Positions 25,158-37,439 of a stretch of DNA of 64,000 nucleotides are shown here, piece after piece. The notes under the pieces were generated by a model. The model searched no databases, was not told the DNA's origin, and saw only the letters and a program-made list of their open reading frames with translations. Each line of letters opens with the position of its first letter. The first letter of the stretch is position 1. A program made the position numbers and the translations under genes. This stretch comes from Ascaris suum (taxonomy: Eukaryota > Nematoda > Chromadorea > Rhabditida > Ascarididae), in the NCBI GenBank assembly GCA_013433145.1, contig CM024177.1, positions 7,342,110 to 7,406,109 of the forward strand, written 5' to 3'.

Positions 25158-28100
25158 TTAAATCATTTCTGCATTGCGTACTTCTTCATGAAATGTATGC
25201 ACGTATTCACGGTATTTGTTTGGCTGCTTTGCCTCAAAAAAGATATCGTCGTTAGATAAACATTTGCCAGTGGAAATTTCTATTAGGTAGAAATAGCTAT
25301 TCTGAGTAGAATTGACTTGCTCGACTAGCATTATCCAGTTTGCTGTTCTTATATTGATACACACCGCTGATTCCGTAGAGGAAAGTGGAGAGCGGGGGAG
25401 GAGCAGGGAAGGGAAGGGATGAGAAGGAGGTCTTCAGTGGGTTTCCACCTCCACCTTTCAAGAACTTCTGGTTCAACGAGTTACTTAGTGGTTTGTTATA
25501 AAGTTTGAAATTTTTTCTTTTAGTCCAGGGCTTGTTTTTTTTTTCGTGTACATTGAACGATTAGCTAATGGTTATTAAGGTTTAGTCTCTTTGATGTTTT
25601 TAGTGCTTCCGTGGTAAGAAATATGTTGAGCTACAGCAGGTTTGCTTAAGCATTACCTATATCAGAAATTCGTTAGAATTGATAAGGTGGATGAGCGATA
25701 AAAAATAAACCGTGGAAATAATGGCCTGCTGCTTTTAAAGGTAAATTTCTGAACTATTTTCATATGTTGCCACGGGTGTTTACGCTTCTCAGTAATTAGG
25801 TCCCCCTAATTATTGAGGAGTCACCAAAGTCCACATAAATGACAGCAATTTATGCAGTCATTCAAGGCGAGCGAGGCGGACAACCTTGAGCAGTGGAGGA
25901 GAGAGGGGTGAGGGGGAGGGGGTGATGGTCGAAGTAATGTCGCCCACGCCCCCTCGTCCAAACCGCTGAATGTCGCGCCTTGTATAGGGCGGTTTGGGCG
26001 ATTAGACAAAGAGGACCCCGCGTACACCGTACGTGCTTGTAGGCTGCCTTCAACTAAAAAACGCTGTGATTATGAAATTAATTTGTATAATTTAAATGGG
26101 GGATGTGGAACCCGAAGAAAACTCATTGATTTCTGCATAACTGACAAATATTTCACTTCTATACCTTCGCAATCGTTGAAGCAACGTAAAGGCTCTGTGG
26201 CACCTTTGCAGCATTTGGACAATCGATTGCGAGAAAAGACGCACAAATTGCTTATCGGGTTGCGTCTTTCTGACATTATTCTTCTGTTTTCCAAATGCCT
26301 TAAAAAATGAGCACTGTTTAGATTTGTCCACCTTAAGGTTGTCCACCTCGCCCGCTTTGAATAACTGCATGAGTGTAGTGGATGCTGTTTTTTCCTTCTT
26401 TTTTGGGTGCCAATCCTGTCCGAATATTACATAAACAAACGATGAAAATATCGGGATTAGACAGAGAAACTAGAAACTAACTTGAATGTAATCGAGTACG
26501 GTACAGTATATGAAGACATATTGCGCTTCGCTTTGCACCATCATTGCTCGCTGTTTACGCATTTCTTTAACGATCTCGGGCACCTGCAGAACCGATGCTT
26601 AAGAGGAAGTGAGATGTGCATGATGCACATTGCTCGAGCATCTTAGCTATTTCTTTTTGCTTCTTATTTTAGCCAGATCCCTGTGTTATTCTTCGACACA
26701 ACTTTTAAAGTCCGTTATCTCACCATAACAACGATCGTCATCCAGCCAATTTACTCCTCCAGTGATCCCACATTTGTCCATCCTGGTATGTCCAAAGGAT
26801 TGCGGGATTCTTAGCGAGAGTGGTATCCATGCATGCTTTAGTTTATCGTGGACCCAGCCCGTCTGTGCCAGAGGATCAGAGGAAGGGGGGGGGGGAACAG
26901 ACTATAGCAATATCCCTGTTTCCCTAAGGAATCCTAAGAGACCATGCAGTCGGCAAACGCTGCAAGGATAATGCGCTGCAGGAAAATTACTATTCTGCCG
27001 TTTGAATTGACTGCCGACTATAATCGTTACTCGCTAGTGATTTCTGAACCGGTCCACGTCACCGAGCTTTGATCAGTAATTTTTTACTTGCTATGCTTTC
27101 ATATGATTGACACAAACACATTATGTTGGCAGCTGTGCTTATTTTGATGATCGTCGTATAGGCGAGGTGTGGATGAAGTAAGTTCTCCTACTGAGCCTAG
27201 CGCAGCGGCTAAATTCCTTTATTAAACTGAGTAAGTCAAACGAGCGCAGATAAAATAGAGTTGAAAAAATGGGAGCACCTTTATCCGTTGTGACTTCCAT
27301 AACCTTGCAAGGATTGTATCAATTGCGATTATTGTTCCCGTACGACCGACCCCTGCTGAACAGTGGACAACTGTAGCCGCTCCCTCAATAAGATCGAATT
27401 CATTTGAGGTGACGTTGTTGCATTTTTCGGATTTTTTATCAATCAAGAATAATTGTTAAGTGGTAGTTAAGAACTTATAGACTTCAAAAACGATTAAGGA
27501 CTTTCATACGCGAAAAAAAAATGATACTCTATGAGAAAATATTGTTTTTTTTTCTGTTTTTATCATGGTAAATGTTTTTTACTTATTAGACAATGAGGGC
27601 AATAGCCGTCTCGATGCAAGTGGAATCTGAACTTAAAGACGTTGAAATCAGCCGAAAATTAGCTGTGTTTATAAAACGTCAGAGACAAACGAAATATTTC
27701 CATAATTCGAAAAATTATTAAACGAGCCCTAATCAGTGATTAAGTGGCTAATCAGTGATTTCCCGTATCTATGTAGAGTGAACTGCACGTTGATCTTAAT
27801 GCGAATATTTGCATGCAAATGCTGCTTTGCGCTGTTTTCAGTTTGTTTCTGTGAGATTCTAAATTAAGGCATGCACTCTCAATTTGTTGTTCATGTGGAA
27901 ATTCACCTATGTGGCAAAAAGGTTGTCAGTAAGTTTTCGGAGATCATCCTCAGCAATGTATGCATGATGGTTCAGATCACAAGAGAGCGAAGTAATGAGA
28001 GATGTCTGTGTTATTAACAGTCATTCTAGCTCTATCTTAAGTTTCTATTTGCTTGTAAATAAACGCTTCATATCTCTATATGGCAGCTGCCCGATTTCTT

Positions 28101-31100
28101 TTATAAATTAGAACAAACTGTAATGATCTCCAATCTGACAGTTTCTCTGATGCCGTTAAGTGGCGTTATACCAATATTTTCTGCCTCGGGTAATCAAATG
28201 ATCCATAACTTTAAGTCTGACAGGACGTTTCGCGCACAAGTACGGATCTGATATTCTCGTTAGTGATTTACATATGGATTAAGCTGTTTGAATAGAGCCA
28301 CAATGATTCGTGAACTGCCAACCAGTGGTATCATGCGTAGAAGCCGTAGAACGGTAAATCCACTCTGCGGAACTCCACGACTCGGCCAGTCGGTCATTTG
28401 AATCAACTTTACCAATGTCGAGTTTGAACAACCTTCAGGCAGCACTTCAAGAACATATGTCTCGAATCTATCTTCATGTTCCGTCTAAAGTAGCTCAAAT
28501 CACTAATCTCTCAAGCAATAACCTTCCTCTGTAGTGAATTAGACAGTCCTTAAATTACGTAAACGGTTCAACCAAAAATGGCCACTGCCAGTTATCACTT
28601 CTGCTAAAAAAAGGAACGACCAGCGTGAAGCAGGAGAGATGGCACGATTCTCAACTGGTGAGGGACTTTTAACTTCAAATAAACGATTTTCGAAGCAATC
28701 GTCTGAAAAACAATCTGAATTTTCAACTGCTCAACGAGAATCTACATTTTTCAACGCTGTATAGCGTGCCATACTCATCGACTAAAGTTTGCAGCTTTAC
28801 ATTCAGTTCGTGAAATATTTCACAGGTAGTAGTGGAAGCACTGAAAATTAAGGAGCATTTTGACGTGCTAAACTCAGACGTCGAGAACGAATGAAGTTGA
28901 ATGGCTGAACAATAGCCTGTCAGACACATCACGTCAACCGAGAGGAGTTCTTGAACTGTTAGGCGGCTGAAATTCCATCTCAGGTGCAGATGTCGACTCA
29001 TCCAAGTATGAACAATTGGATAAAGTTTAAGATTTATTTAGCTTAGGAAATAAAACTAGTGAATATGGTTTAAAAATGAAGGTAACTTACCTTCTTATTC
29101 ATAACAAACATACTTCCGTATGTTTTATTCTCACCGCCGACTTCTGGCCAATATTGAGCGCATTTCTGCTTAGAATCTTCACACGTTTTACATAGCATAA
29201 TAATTGTATTGATTGATTCTTGATGGATCATTCGCCAAAAATCGCTGATTGTTTCCTCTAAAGGACCCTGAAGCAAGCATATGCTCATTCCACTCACTCG
29301 TACAGTTAATGCACGCTACGCGCACCTTACTTTCCCCTATCTTTGCTTTGTTTCATGAGGGTTCATGGATTGAATTATCGTCGTTGAAAATTGCTAGAGA
29401 TCCAGGATCCTCTAATGTAGCATTAAACTTTTGTTGAGTTTATGTGGTATTCAAGTTGGGATTGTGGGCCACAAAAATTCGCTGGCGATGACCTGGAGTT
29501 TCTTCTGGGAGTGGAGGAAGATTTTCCTCGTCTCTATCCAGAAAGAAGGACCTGTACCCTTAGAGATGAAAGGAGACAGAATGTGAACCTTGTCACGATT
29601 GAAGTGGATGTTGGTGTTGAGTGGGATTATTGCATAAGACCGCCTTCCAACGTCTTCCTTCTTCGGGAAGAAAATTTACTGATGCCTCTCCCTATCGAGT
29701 TGGTAACGATGCTGTCAAGGGACCATGATTTATAGCTAATATAAAGTGCAAATTATCCTGGAAAAGAAAGGAAAAGTCTGAAGACACCTGAGCGGCAATG
29801 TACTGTTTGTCGACGCCATCCATCTTAATGGTATTCGCATGTATATAGTCTGTTTCTGGAGGCACGTTCAGCGTTAAAACCAACCTGGAAATGTGTGATT
29901 ATGCCAGCATTTAAGAATCGCTCCGAGATACACGCCTGGTATCATTCGAGAATGCTTTCTTGACCCCTTATGCGAGCATCCAAGTGCAGAAAAACATTTG
30001 CCATTTGTAACTTGCGAGGCTATAATCATCGCACTTTCACAGCAGTTCAGCAGTTTCAGCAGTTCGGCCTAGTGTGGCTCAATCGTTTCGCATTCTTCTG
30101 CTCTATTTCTCTACCGCTTTTTGTTAGTTCGATAATCGTTATCGCTTGGGCGGAGACTTAAAGGTTTTCGACGGCTTTACTCGACCGAACTCATGTACTG
30201 GACTTGGAAGGTGGAACAGTTGAACAGTAAAAGTTACCTAATTACGCAGTCACCTTCCAGTTTGATCACTTAGAACAATTAACGACAGTAATTCTATCAA
30301 CGATTGCTAAAATGCAACAAATCATCTGCCTTCATGGGTAACCGTATCGAAAAATACCTTGTTTCGTCAATGCATGGTACATCTTGATATCGGTTTTTGG
30401 TTGGATTCGCTTTGAATGCGGTTATTTGATTAGCGTTCGGTGCTACGTATGAACGTAGTTCCTCGAATTCTTTACGCATTCCACTGAGCCCTGCAACACC
30501 ATTGTTCTTGGCCTGTTAAGCTTATGGCTGAAGTGCGACATAATATTACAAATTAGAACTGAATAGAGTGGAATGTTAATTTGTGAATCCTTAGAGGGAT
30601 TCTTGCAAAATTCACTTTTTCTCCTGAACTAGCTGCTCATGGAGAATATCTGAATTGGATCTGGCTAAGAAACGACTTCTCATCGGACTTTTCCCTTACT
30701 TCCTAGAACGCACTAACTCATGTTTACCATCATTCAAATCGACCCCGCATGAGAAAGGACGGGTTTTTAAGAGAGAGGAACATAAAGTTACTGAAAAGAA
30801 GCCAAAATAGTCAAATGAAGAGTCAGCGATATGAACAGCCATTTGAGGCCAACAAGCGGATGTTTCAAGGACCCCTTGAAAGTCAAAAATCGTTGCCCTT
30901 TGATGAACATTGCCAACAGTTTTCTCAACTGATTGAAATTGCGCAGTGTAGCTATTCGTCTACTTTAATTAACTGGAACATGAATTCGCGGAATGTTTTT
31001 CTTTGATTCAGGTGAATTATGGCGATGTTGTTCCATCCTATTTCGTTAAAGAACATTTGTGCGATTGTTGTTGCTTGCTGATGTGTGGAGGAGAGGAACA

Positions 31101-32710
31101 GTACTTTGAAGATGCAAGTTTAGCTTCTCTGAGGGAACTCAAGAGATATTGAAAAGAACGGGGGCTACCGAAAGGGATAATTTTTCCCTCATTTCTCTTA
31201 ATTCTCGACCCACTTGTTTGCCAAAAGACTACCAAAAAGTTGAATCGGAAGTCTTCCTCCCTGTTTTCTTGCCACATCTGAAAGGGTCTTTGTTAAACCG
31301 CTCAATAGTGCTGTAATTTTATATCTATCATCAAAAGTTGCTTTAGAGTTTTAATATTTATCACCAAAAATGGGGTAGATGCTGGAGGCGCACTCCACCA
31401 TCAAAATATTTTAATTCTAAGGAAAATGATTGAAACCTTCATTTTTGTAAATAATCTTTCTGAGCGTCTTTTGTTGGTCACCAGGATGAATTTGATTCCA
31501 GCAGTTGCCTTCTAGATCGACGGGTAGTACTGTTACTTGAAGCATTAGTCGATTATCAGAGTCTTGCCTATATAGGGCGCAAGGAGCTGAGAGGGGCGTT
31601 TTCATGAACGATTTGCAACCTTCAAACCTCAATTAAAAATTTGGCAGTTAAATCGTCATCTCTCGTCCCATGAGAAATCGCTCGGTGCATTAGGGTCTCT
31701 AAATATATTGGCCATGCGTGAGTACCCGGTTTTTTCTTTATAATATGGCCGATTCCACGGAAATTTCACAAACGTGCCATAAAAAATGAAACTTCCATGC
31801 ATCCCCCACTCCAGTTAGAAGAAAGTATGACCCAACAATCCCTTTGTCCACCATTCTTTCATTGCGATACGTCTAGATACAAACAATAGGAAAAACTGGA
31901 TAATATGAGACAAGAAGAGCGGGGACTAGTGAGGGCCTTTTTAATCACCTATTTCCTTGACATCCTTAACAAATTCTTCCAGAGCGCCGGCCACTTCCTG
32001 GCTGAGTGCACGTCCTGTTTTTCGCCTTGTTCGCCCAGGCTGAACATAAAATTGGTGTGGTAAACATCTTCCCGTATAACATTTTTGCTGATGTTGCAGT
32101 AGCAATGCAGCTTTTTTTCTTTTTATTAGAATGCTGAATATCGCCTTTTGCATTGATAGCTCGTGCGTGTCAATTGCACTCAACTGATGCTGAATTGCCT
32201 GTGTGGTTTCCATATAGATTTTAGCAGACCTCTAGAGGTTTATACTTATTCAACAACATTTGAAAAGCAGTTAAGTTTGCCTATTTTTAATCGACAGCCG
32301 CCCTTTAAGTCATCGTTTCTACAGTCACCAACCTTTCAGAATAAGCTGAAAACTCTGTCACTTCAAATGATTTTTCAAGACGAATCTTGAAACGATTAAG
32401 TCAGAAAGGATTTTAAATGGTTCCCTGAAAACAAATCTTATGAAAGGTTATTCAGGGTAGGAGTGAAGTCGCACTACCATAATTAAAGATCACAAGTTCG
32501 TACTGCCGAAAAGTCTGACATCATTGTGCGCATCTTCTGAATAAAGGTTTATGGTTCAAATCTAAGGTGCGGGGATTATGCTGCATATAGCGAACACTGT
32601 TGGCTGCGCTACCTTGACACGTTGATCCTCGCTTTCAACTGTAACGTCCTCCTCTTGACCTTTCTTCCTTCGGGTGTGGCGACGACGCCGACTCCCACCG
32701 CTGCGTCGCA
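25158..32710 (-). CDS. Non-receptor-type protein tyrosine phosphatase, nematode single-domain family
   Basis: Classical PTP fold; the family hydrolyses phosphotyrosine in cytoplasmic proteins. Exons (minus, phases consistent): 32710-32613, 32039-31949, 30490-30358, 29884-29788, 29267-29091, 28484-28323, 27383-27279, 26583-26482, 25232-25158. They give about 345 residues; the first coding exon is missing. The start is a basic Arg/Lys-rich tail, then FVKDVKEIGLSGMRKEFEEL. Catalytic-domain motifs follow in order: KNRYQDVPCIDETR (pTyr loop), DYIHANTI, QGPLEETISDFWRMIHQES, KCAQYWP, VLPEGCSNS, TDWPSRGVP (WPD loop), VHCSAGVGRTGT (P-loop with catalytic Cys and Arg) and KQRAMMVQSEAQYVF (Q-loop). The WPD aspartate reads Ser (AGT at 28382-28380), so the general acid is absent. 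No membrane segment or second domain is seen. The last exon is the least certain: it could begin elsewhere, or exon 26583-26482 could instead run into an open frame at 26364-26092. The domain identity is very secure. Confidence 0.88.
25955..26000. repeat. 12-bp inverted repeat (hairpin) in a GC-rich patch
   Basis: Arms 25955-25966 and 25989-26000 pair over 12 bases with one G-T wobble and enclose a 22-base loop. It lies in the last phosphatase intron, next to a purine-rich G tract (about 25890-25930) and inside a GC-rich island unlike the surrounding AT-rich DNA. It may be a dispersed repeat or a MITE fragment; its role is unknown. Confidence 0.6.
26885..26895. repeat. Poly-G run
   Basis: Eleven consecutive G on the plus strand in a phosphatase intron. 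One of several similar G or C runs in the window. Confidence 0.9.
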
Positions 32711-35700
32711 CTAAAAGGTTAATTGAGTGCTGAGAACATGGTAGATGAAGTTATAACAGCCGCCGGTGAAAGTGAGCAAAGATAAGGAGATTGCAGGAGC
32801 ATCTCTTTTTCATCGTTCTCATTTTAAAATGTTATCCATGTTTATTATCAGGCAGAAATGTTTTTTATCTGTCTTCAAAACTGCTCTATTCCTTACTGAT
32901 AATATTTCCTACTGAGGGTATTTTTCTGAAACGTTTTAGCGCTATTTGTTCTCATTCCATTCTGAAGAAATGAGAAAAGAAGAAAGGAGAAATTCCTTAA
33001 TTTAGTGACAGCAGTAATTGAACAATAAAATTTTGGTAGTTTTGCTTCGAACCTCTTCGATTGTTCTCTCTGAATTTAACGCGCTGAATAAAAAGGACCA
33101 GGAGCTTCAATTTTCTCCTGCCAACTTATAAAAGTTGACGGCGCTATCCCAAAAATTATCGATTCGCATAAAAAATTTACGAGGATTATGTCGTTTCGCT
33201 CGAAGAGGCAAATCCAAGTTCGAAGGACGATTATGTCGACTGGCAATATGCAAAGAGACCAACTAGCTCGGCAACGCATCTGCTCTTTGTTTTTATGTGA
33301 CCTCCCACTGAATAAGTCTAGAAGATGCGGATCAAGCCCCTCATTGATCCAATCGCTTCCGAATGCGTAAAAACGACGCACTCCAGCAATTCCAAATCAA
33401 AGAAGCCACCATCTTAAATGGATCTTCTCACGAATAGTGCGAATTGGAGAAACTAGGCCAACCTCGACCATTGTCCATCCTCGCTTAATTATACAATGAT
33501 CACATCCGCAAGAATATCCTGTATAAAGTTGTGCAATAAGCAAATTTTCTAAACTTTTTTTGAACTTATTCATGCATATTTATTCATTTAAATGTTTGAA
33601 TATTTGTTCTGATATGTTGATTTTTGTCTTTTCTCTTTGCAAACTTTTTCGCACCTTCGCTATCCGTTTGAGCTGTCAATATCGCTCAATCATTATACAA
33701 ATTGCTATGCTCGCTAACCATTCTTACTAATTGCAATTTTGATGAATTGCGAATTTGGAAGAAATTAGAAAACAACGGAATCTGCTTTCGAATCTATGAG
33801 CAAGCGCTTATTATGGCGGAAGAAGGTTGATATTCTCGTGTCGCTTCTGGTCGTTTACTTTAATGCAGGTAGCAGGAGATGATATGATGCCCTCAGTTGC
33901 ATAGATTTTAAATGATCTATATTTACTGCTATGAAGTTATTAGCCATTCCTACAAGTAAAATATACATACATTGATAGCTAACTATTAAAGAACTTTAAA
34001 ATGAATAGATGTAATGTATGCAAAGAAGTGAAAAAGTGTGCGAAAACATGTGGCATGATGCGCGCTTTCGCAGTTCTGCTTATCTTTTTTCACGAATTCC
34101 TACTAAAAATCCGTCTTTTTTATTACTTGAACGATATAAAATAAAAATGCAACCATCTGAAGGTGCACACAATTTTATAGGCATATTTCTGTGAAAGTAG
34201 TTGTTTCCAAAGAGTGTAGAGCAACTTCGATATTGTAGACGCGGCCGGCCATTGAGCGGTGTACATTATGCACAATTAAATTCATAACTCTTGTTTCAGT
34301 AGGTTTTCAGTTGAATCAAAATGATATCATATGACAGCACGTAACATCGCCATAATTCCCTCCGTGGATGCAAATTTCTAGATGCACATAGAGGACTGGG
34401 AGAGCTGCTGATGCTAATGAAAGGGATAATTTTGGAATCCGTAAATTCCCGCGTTTTCTGCTCCACTTGACTTTAGAGCTGTTGAGCTGCTTGCATTGGA
34501 GTACGTATATACCGGAATTTCGGTCTTGGAAGTCTCAAGTTTTTTGAGGAATTCTAAGTTCGATTCTGATTTTAATTCTTCATACACCTCATCCTATGTA
34601 ATTCTTTCTTTCGCTGATATCAATGAAAATTTGCGCTAACTTTCGCATAACGTGACAAATAATAGTGCTTTCATTTTGGTCTTCAGCAGCAAGCGTCTGA
34701 TCCATAAAATGCAATTTATTGTGAGATGAACGATAAAAACTTTATTGATCTTTCGAAACTACAATGATCCAACGAATACAATGCCGAACGTATTCGAATC
34801 AACGCACTCAATCAAAGGTAATGCCGAACGAATCAATAAATACAATGCAAGATTTAGTTGGGAAGAATTCTCAGTGCAGCTCAAATGGAAGTTAGATTCG
34901 ACAACGATGTCTGGTTGTGAGACAAATTAAGTGAAGGAATTGAATGAAATTAAATTGAACTCAAAAACTTGAAGCATACAACTTAATATAGCAGTCATGT
35001 TGAGGCCTCGAGTGATGAGGAAGTGGAGAAAACAGCGGTTGCATTGAGGGAATTGCGTCGCCAAAATGAGGGCAAACCAATAGAAGATAAATATCATTGT
35101 TAGAGAAGTACTACAACTGTCCACCAAAGTGGAACTTTTCATTCGTTTTCAAATATTTCGTCTCAGCCTCATTTCCCATGTTTCAAATTCATCTGCACTT
35201 ACTAACTGCACGAGGAATCTCGATGGGTTCATCTCGGCAACGAACGTTTTCCTCATCGAGAATATTTGTTCTATGTGGAAGATGAAATAGAAGCAATTAA
35301 ATTTCGCTACTATCCATCGAAGATGAAATAGAAGTGGTTAAATTTCGACGTTCTTTACAAACAACGTATACAAAAAATATACCTTTTAAACAAAAGCACA
35401 GGTTCAGTTCACCGTAGTATCTGGCCCATATATTTTCTAATAAGCACACTGAGTACTGGGAGGATTGTTTTGCGCGCAACTGCCAAATTTGAAGAGAAAA
35501 ATGAAGCAAAATTCTTCACAACCATAGATATTGCATAGTGCCGATAACTGTGGAGCATTCTAGCAAAAATATTCTACATTCAAACGCTAAACGAAGTGGA
35601 TAAATGCATAAATATTGGTGACGGACACACTGCAATGCAGCTGCTGTGCTGAAGGATCTTCGTACACGTCAACAACAGCTGAAAAGTCTTCAAGTATGCG

Positions 35701-36976
35701 AGGAGGAATTTTGTGACAAATCGTCGTTCATTGTCGTAGTCGGCTTTTCCCCTTGTGTGGATGTTGCGGAAGAGTTGCTCAGCGGAGAGTAACCACTACG
35801 ACCGGCCTGAAAGCAGACCGAAGCAGGATAAGGGAAGATGGAGAAAGGGGAATAACGGAGGAGCGTAACTGTTCTTCATGTGATGTTACCAGTAAGGACC
35901 TACAAGACCGATTCGACCAAACGATCAATGGATCATTATTAGAATGGACTTTATTATCCAGTCATGACTTCTCAACTGCTGATAGGGTGTGTTTCTGTTG
36001 TATCAGGCACTGTTGGTCAAAATAAAGGGTAATATTGCTTTAAAGTCGTACGGCCTAACTTCCCACTTACGAAGCTCCCGCTGTTCGGGACCTTCAAGAC
36101 CGACGGTTATCTCTTCTCCCGTATGACCTTTTCCCCACCGGTGGGAGGAGAAGGGTGCGGAGTGTTGGAACTGATAAAACCGTAATACCCGCCTCGAGGC
36201 TGCAGTGGTTCGATGGATCTCTTTGCGAAATTCAGTAGTAATAAGTAGTGATTTATGGTGGAGACAACCGAAATGTTTGGATAAAGCACCTTATGTGCTG
36301 ACGCTTGTCTTGAAGAGAATGCCATTCATCGCAACCATGACCTGTTATAAGAGGTTATGAATTCTGCCTTATTTGTGTGCCCGTTAATTCACCATCAATG
36401 CATTAGAAACGAATTGTTGAAACTGCACTCCATTAATAATACTAGTAGATTTATTCAAAAGCTTTCACTTTGAGCACACTTTTTTCGAGCATTTCGCCAA
36501 GCATTAGTATGCTCGTTCTTATTACTTCGTCATAATCTTTTTTATATCACATTGAATGTTCAGAAAGCATTTTGAAAGCTCACAGCTGTTGTCGCATTCC
36601 GATCGACGTGGATATGTGCCGTGTTAGGCGTCGTTGTTACTGTCATGAACATGTCCGACGCAAAAGTTGGATTCCTGAATCTCATTCAAGCTCACACCAT
36701 CCTCATCACGAAATGACGAAAGCTCCAGCAAATGTGGGTTCAGTAGAACAGGATGCCACAGCAGAACGTTTTTAAGTTCTGCCAATTGCAAGAAAAGCGT
36801 CTTACAAAGCTGAGATAATGGAACATCAGTCATTCTCTGCTCAAAGATCTTCAAGATCTGGTATAGTTCAAGCGTAGTTTAAACCTCTCTTTAAGATAAA
36901 CTATGCCATACTACGCCTAATTTATTATCAAAATTGCAATATAATTTTCGTCTCAACATGTACTTCATTTTGCTTC
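32711..36976. other. Stretch without a supported gene, upstream of the phosphatase
   Basis: Must contain the unidentified first coding exon and the promoter of the phosphatase gene, but no ATG exon in a suitable phase could be chosen with confidence. Short open frames on both strands near 33100-33380, 34745-34930, 35753-36025 and 36572-36854 have no recognised motif. Confidence 0.4.
35278..35347. repeat. Short tandem duplication, 41-base period
   Basis: A roughly 29-base sequence (GAAGATGAAATAGAAG then a variable triplet then TTAAATTTCG) occurs at 35278-35306 and again at 35319-35347 with a few differences. Local duplication; no function suggested. Confidence 0.75.
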
Positions 36977-37439
36977 TTAGCCAGAGACTCTTATGCCAGT
37001 TATATTAAACGGCAAGATAATACTGCGAAGTGCAGCATAATTTAGCGGCATGGAAAATCGCTGATTTCCACTGATTTTCATTAAGCGATTAGAGATTTTG
37101 CTGGTTGCAAAGGAATCGATGTCCACTTGCTCGTCATGACGAATTTGACTAAACTTAAACAATGCCTTTTAGTAATCCTTCTTCTTGGAAAGAATGATGA
37201 ATGCAAAAACTATTGCAATGACTGCCAGGAAATGGAATATTATCAACGAATATTAGACAACTATAAATACAGTCTTCTTGGAAAAATTAGACAAAGGTAG
37301 AATCGTAGGCAAGTAAAATGTGACACCTTATGTAGTAGGCAGCGAATAGAGCTCCAACCACAACGAGCACAACTGCAATGCAGATCGATGCCGCTACCTT
37401 GGGTTGTGTCAGCTTCTTTATGGCCGCCGATTCAACCAT
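36977..37439 (-). CDS. Putative small type II membrane protein
   Basis: Two exons on the minus strand, 37439-37327 and 37148-36977, join in phase across a GTGTCA donor and a TTTAG acceptor to give about 94 residues. The sequence starts MVESAAIKKLTQPKVAAS, followed by one strong hydrophobic segment (ICIAVVLVVVGALFAAYYI, about residues 19-37), then a polar region with an N-glycosylation-type NIT motif. Basic residues before the membrane segment suggest an N-in, C-out orientation. The frame is also open upstream of the ATG to about 37465, so coding may begin earlier or in another exon, and the stop at 36979-36977 may not be the true end if further exons exist. No family recognised. Confidence 0.4.

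Noticed and set aside
26092..26364. Alternative last exon of the phosphatase, 90 codons
   Set aside because: It has an acceptor and correct phase, but the short exon 25232-25158 better fits the KYREYVHTF-like C-terminal ending of the family; kept as an alternative only.
28723..29001. Minus-strand 92-codon frame within the phosphatase gene
   Set aside because: Flanking exons 29267-29091 and 28484-28323 join directly in phase 0 and reproduce the family sequence (MNKK then TEHEDRFETYVLEVLPEG), so this is intron.
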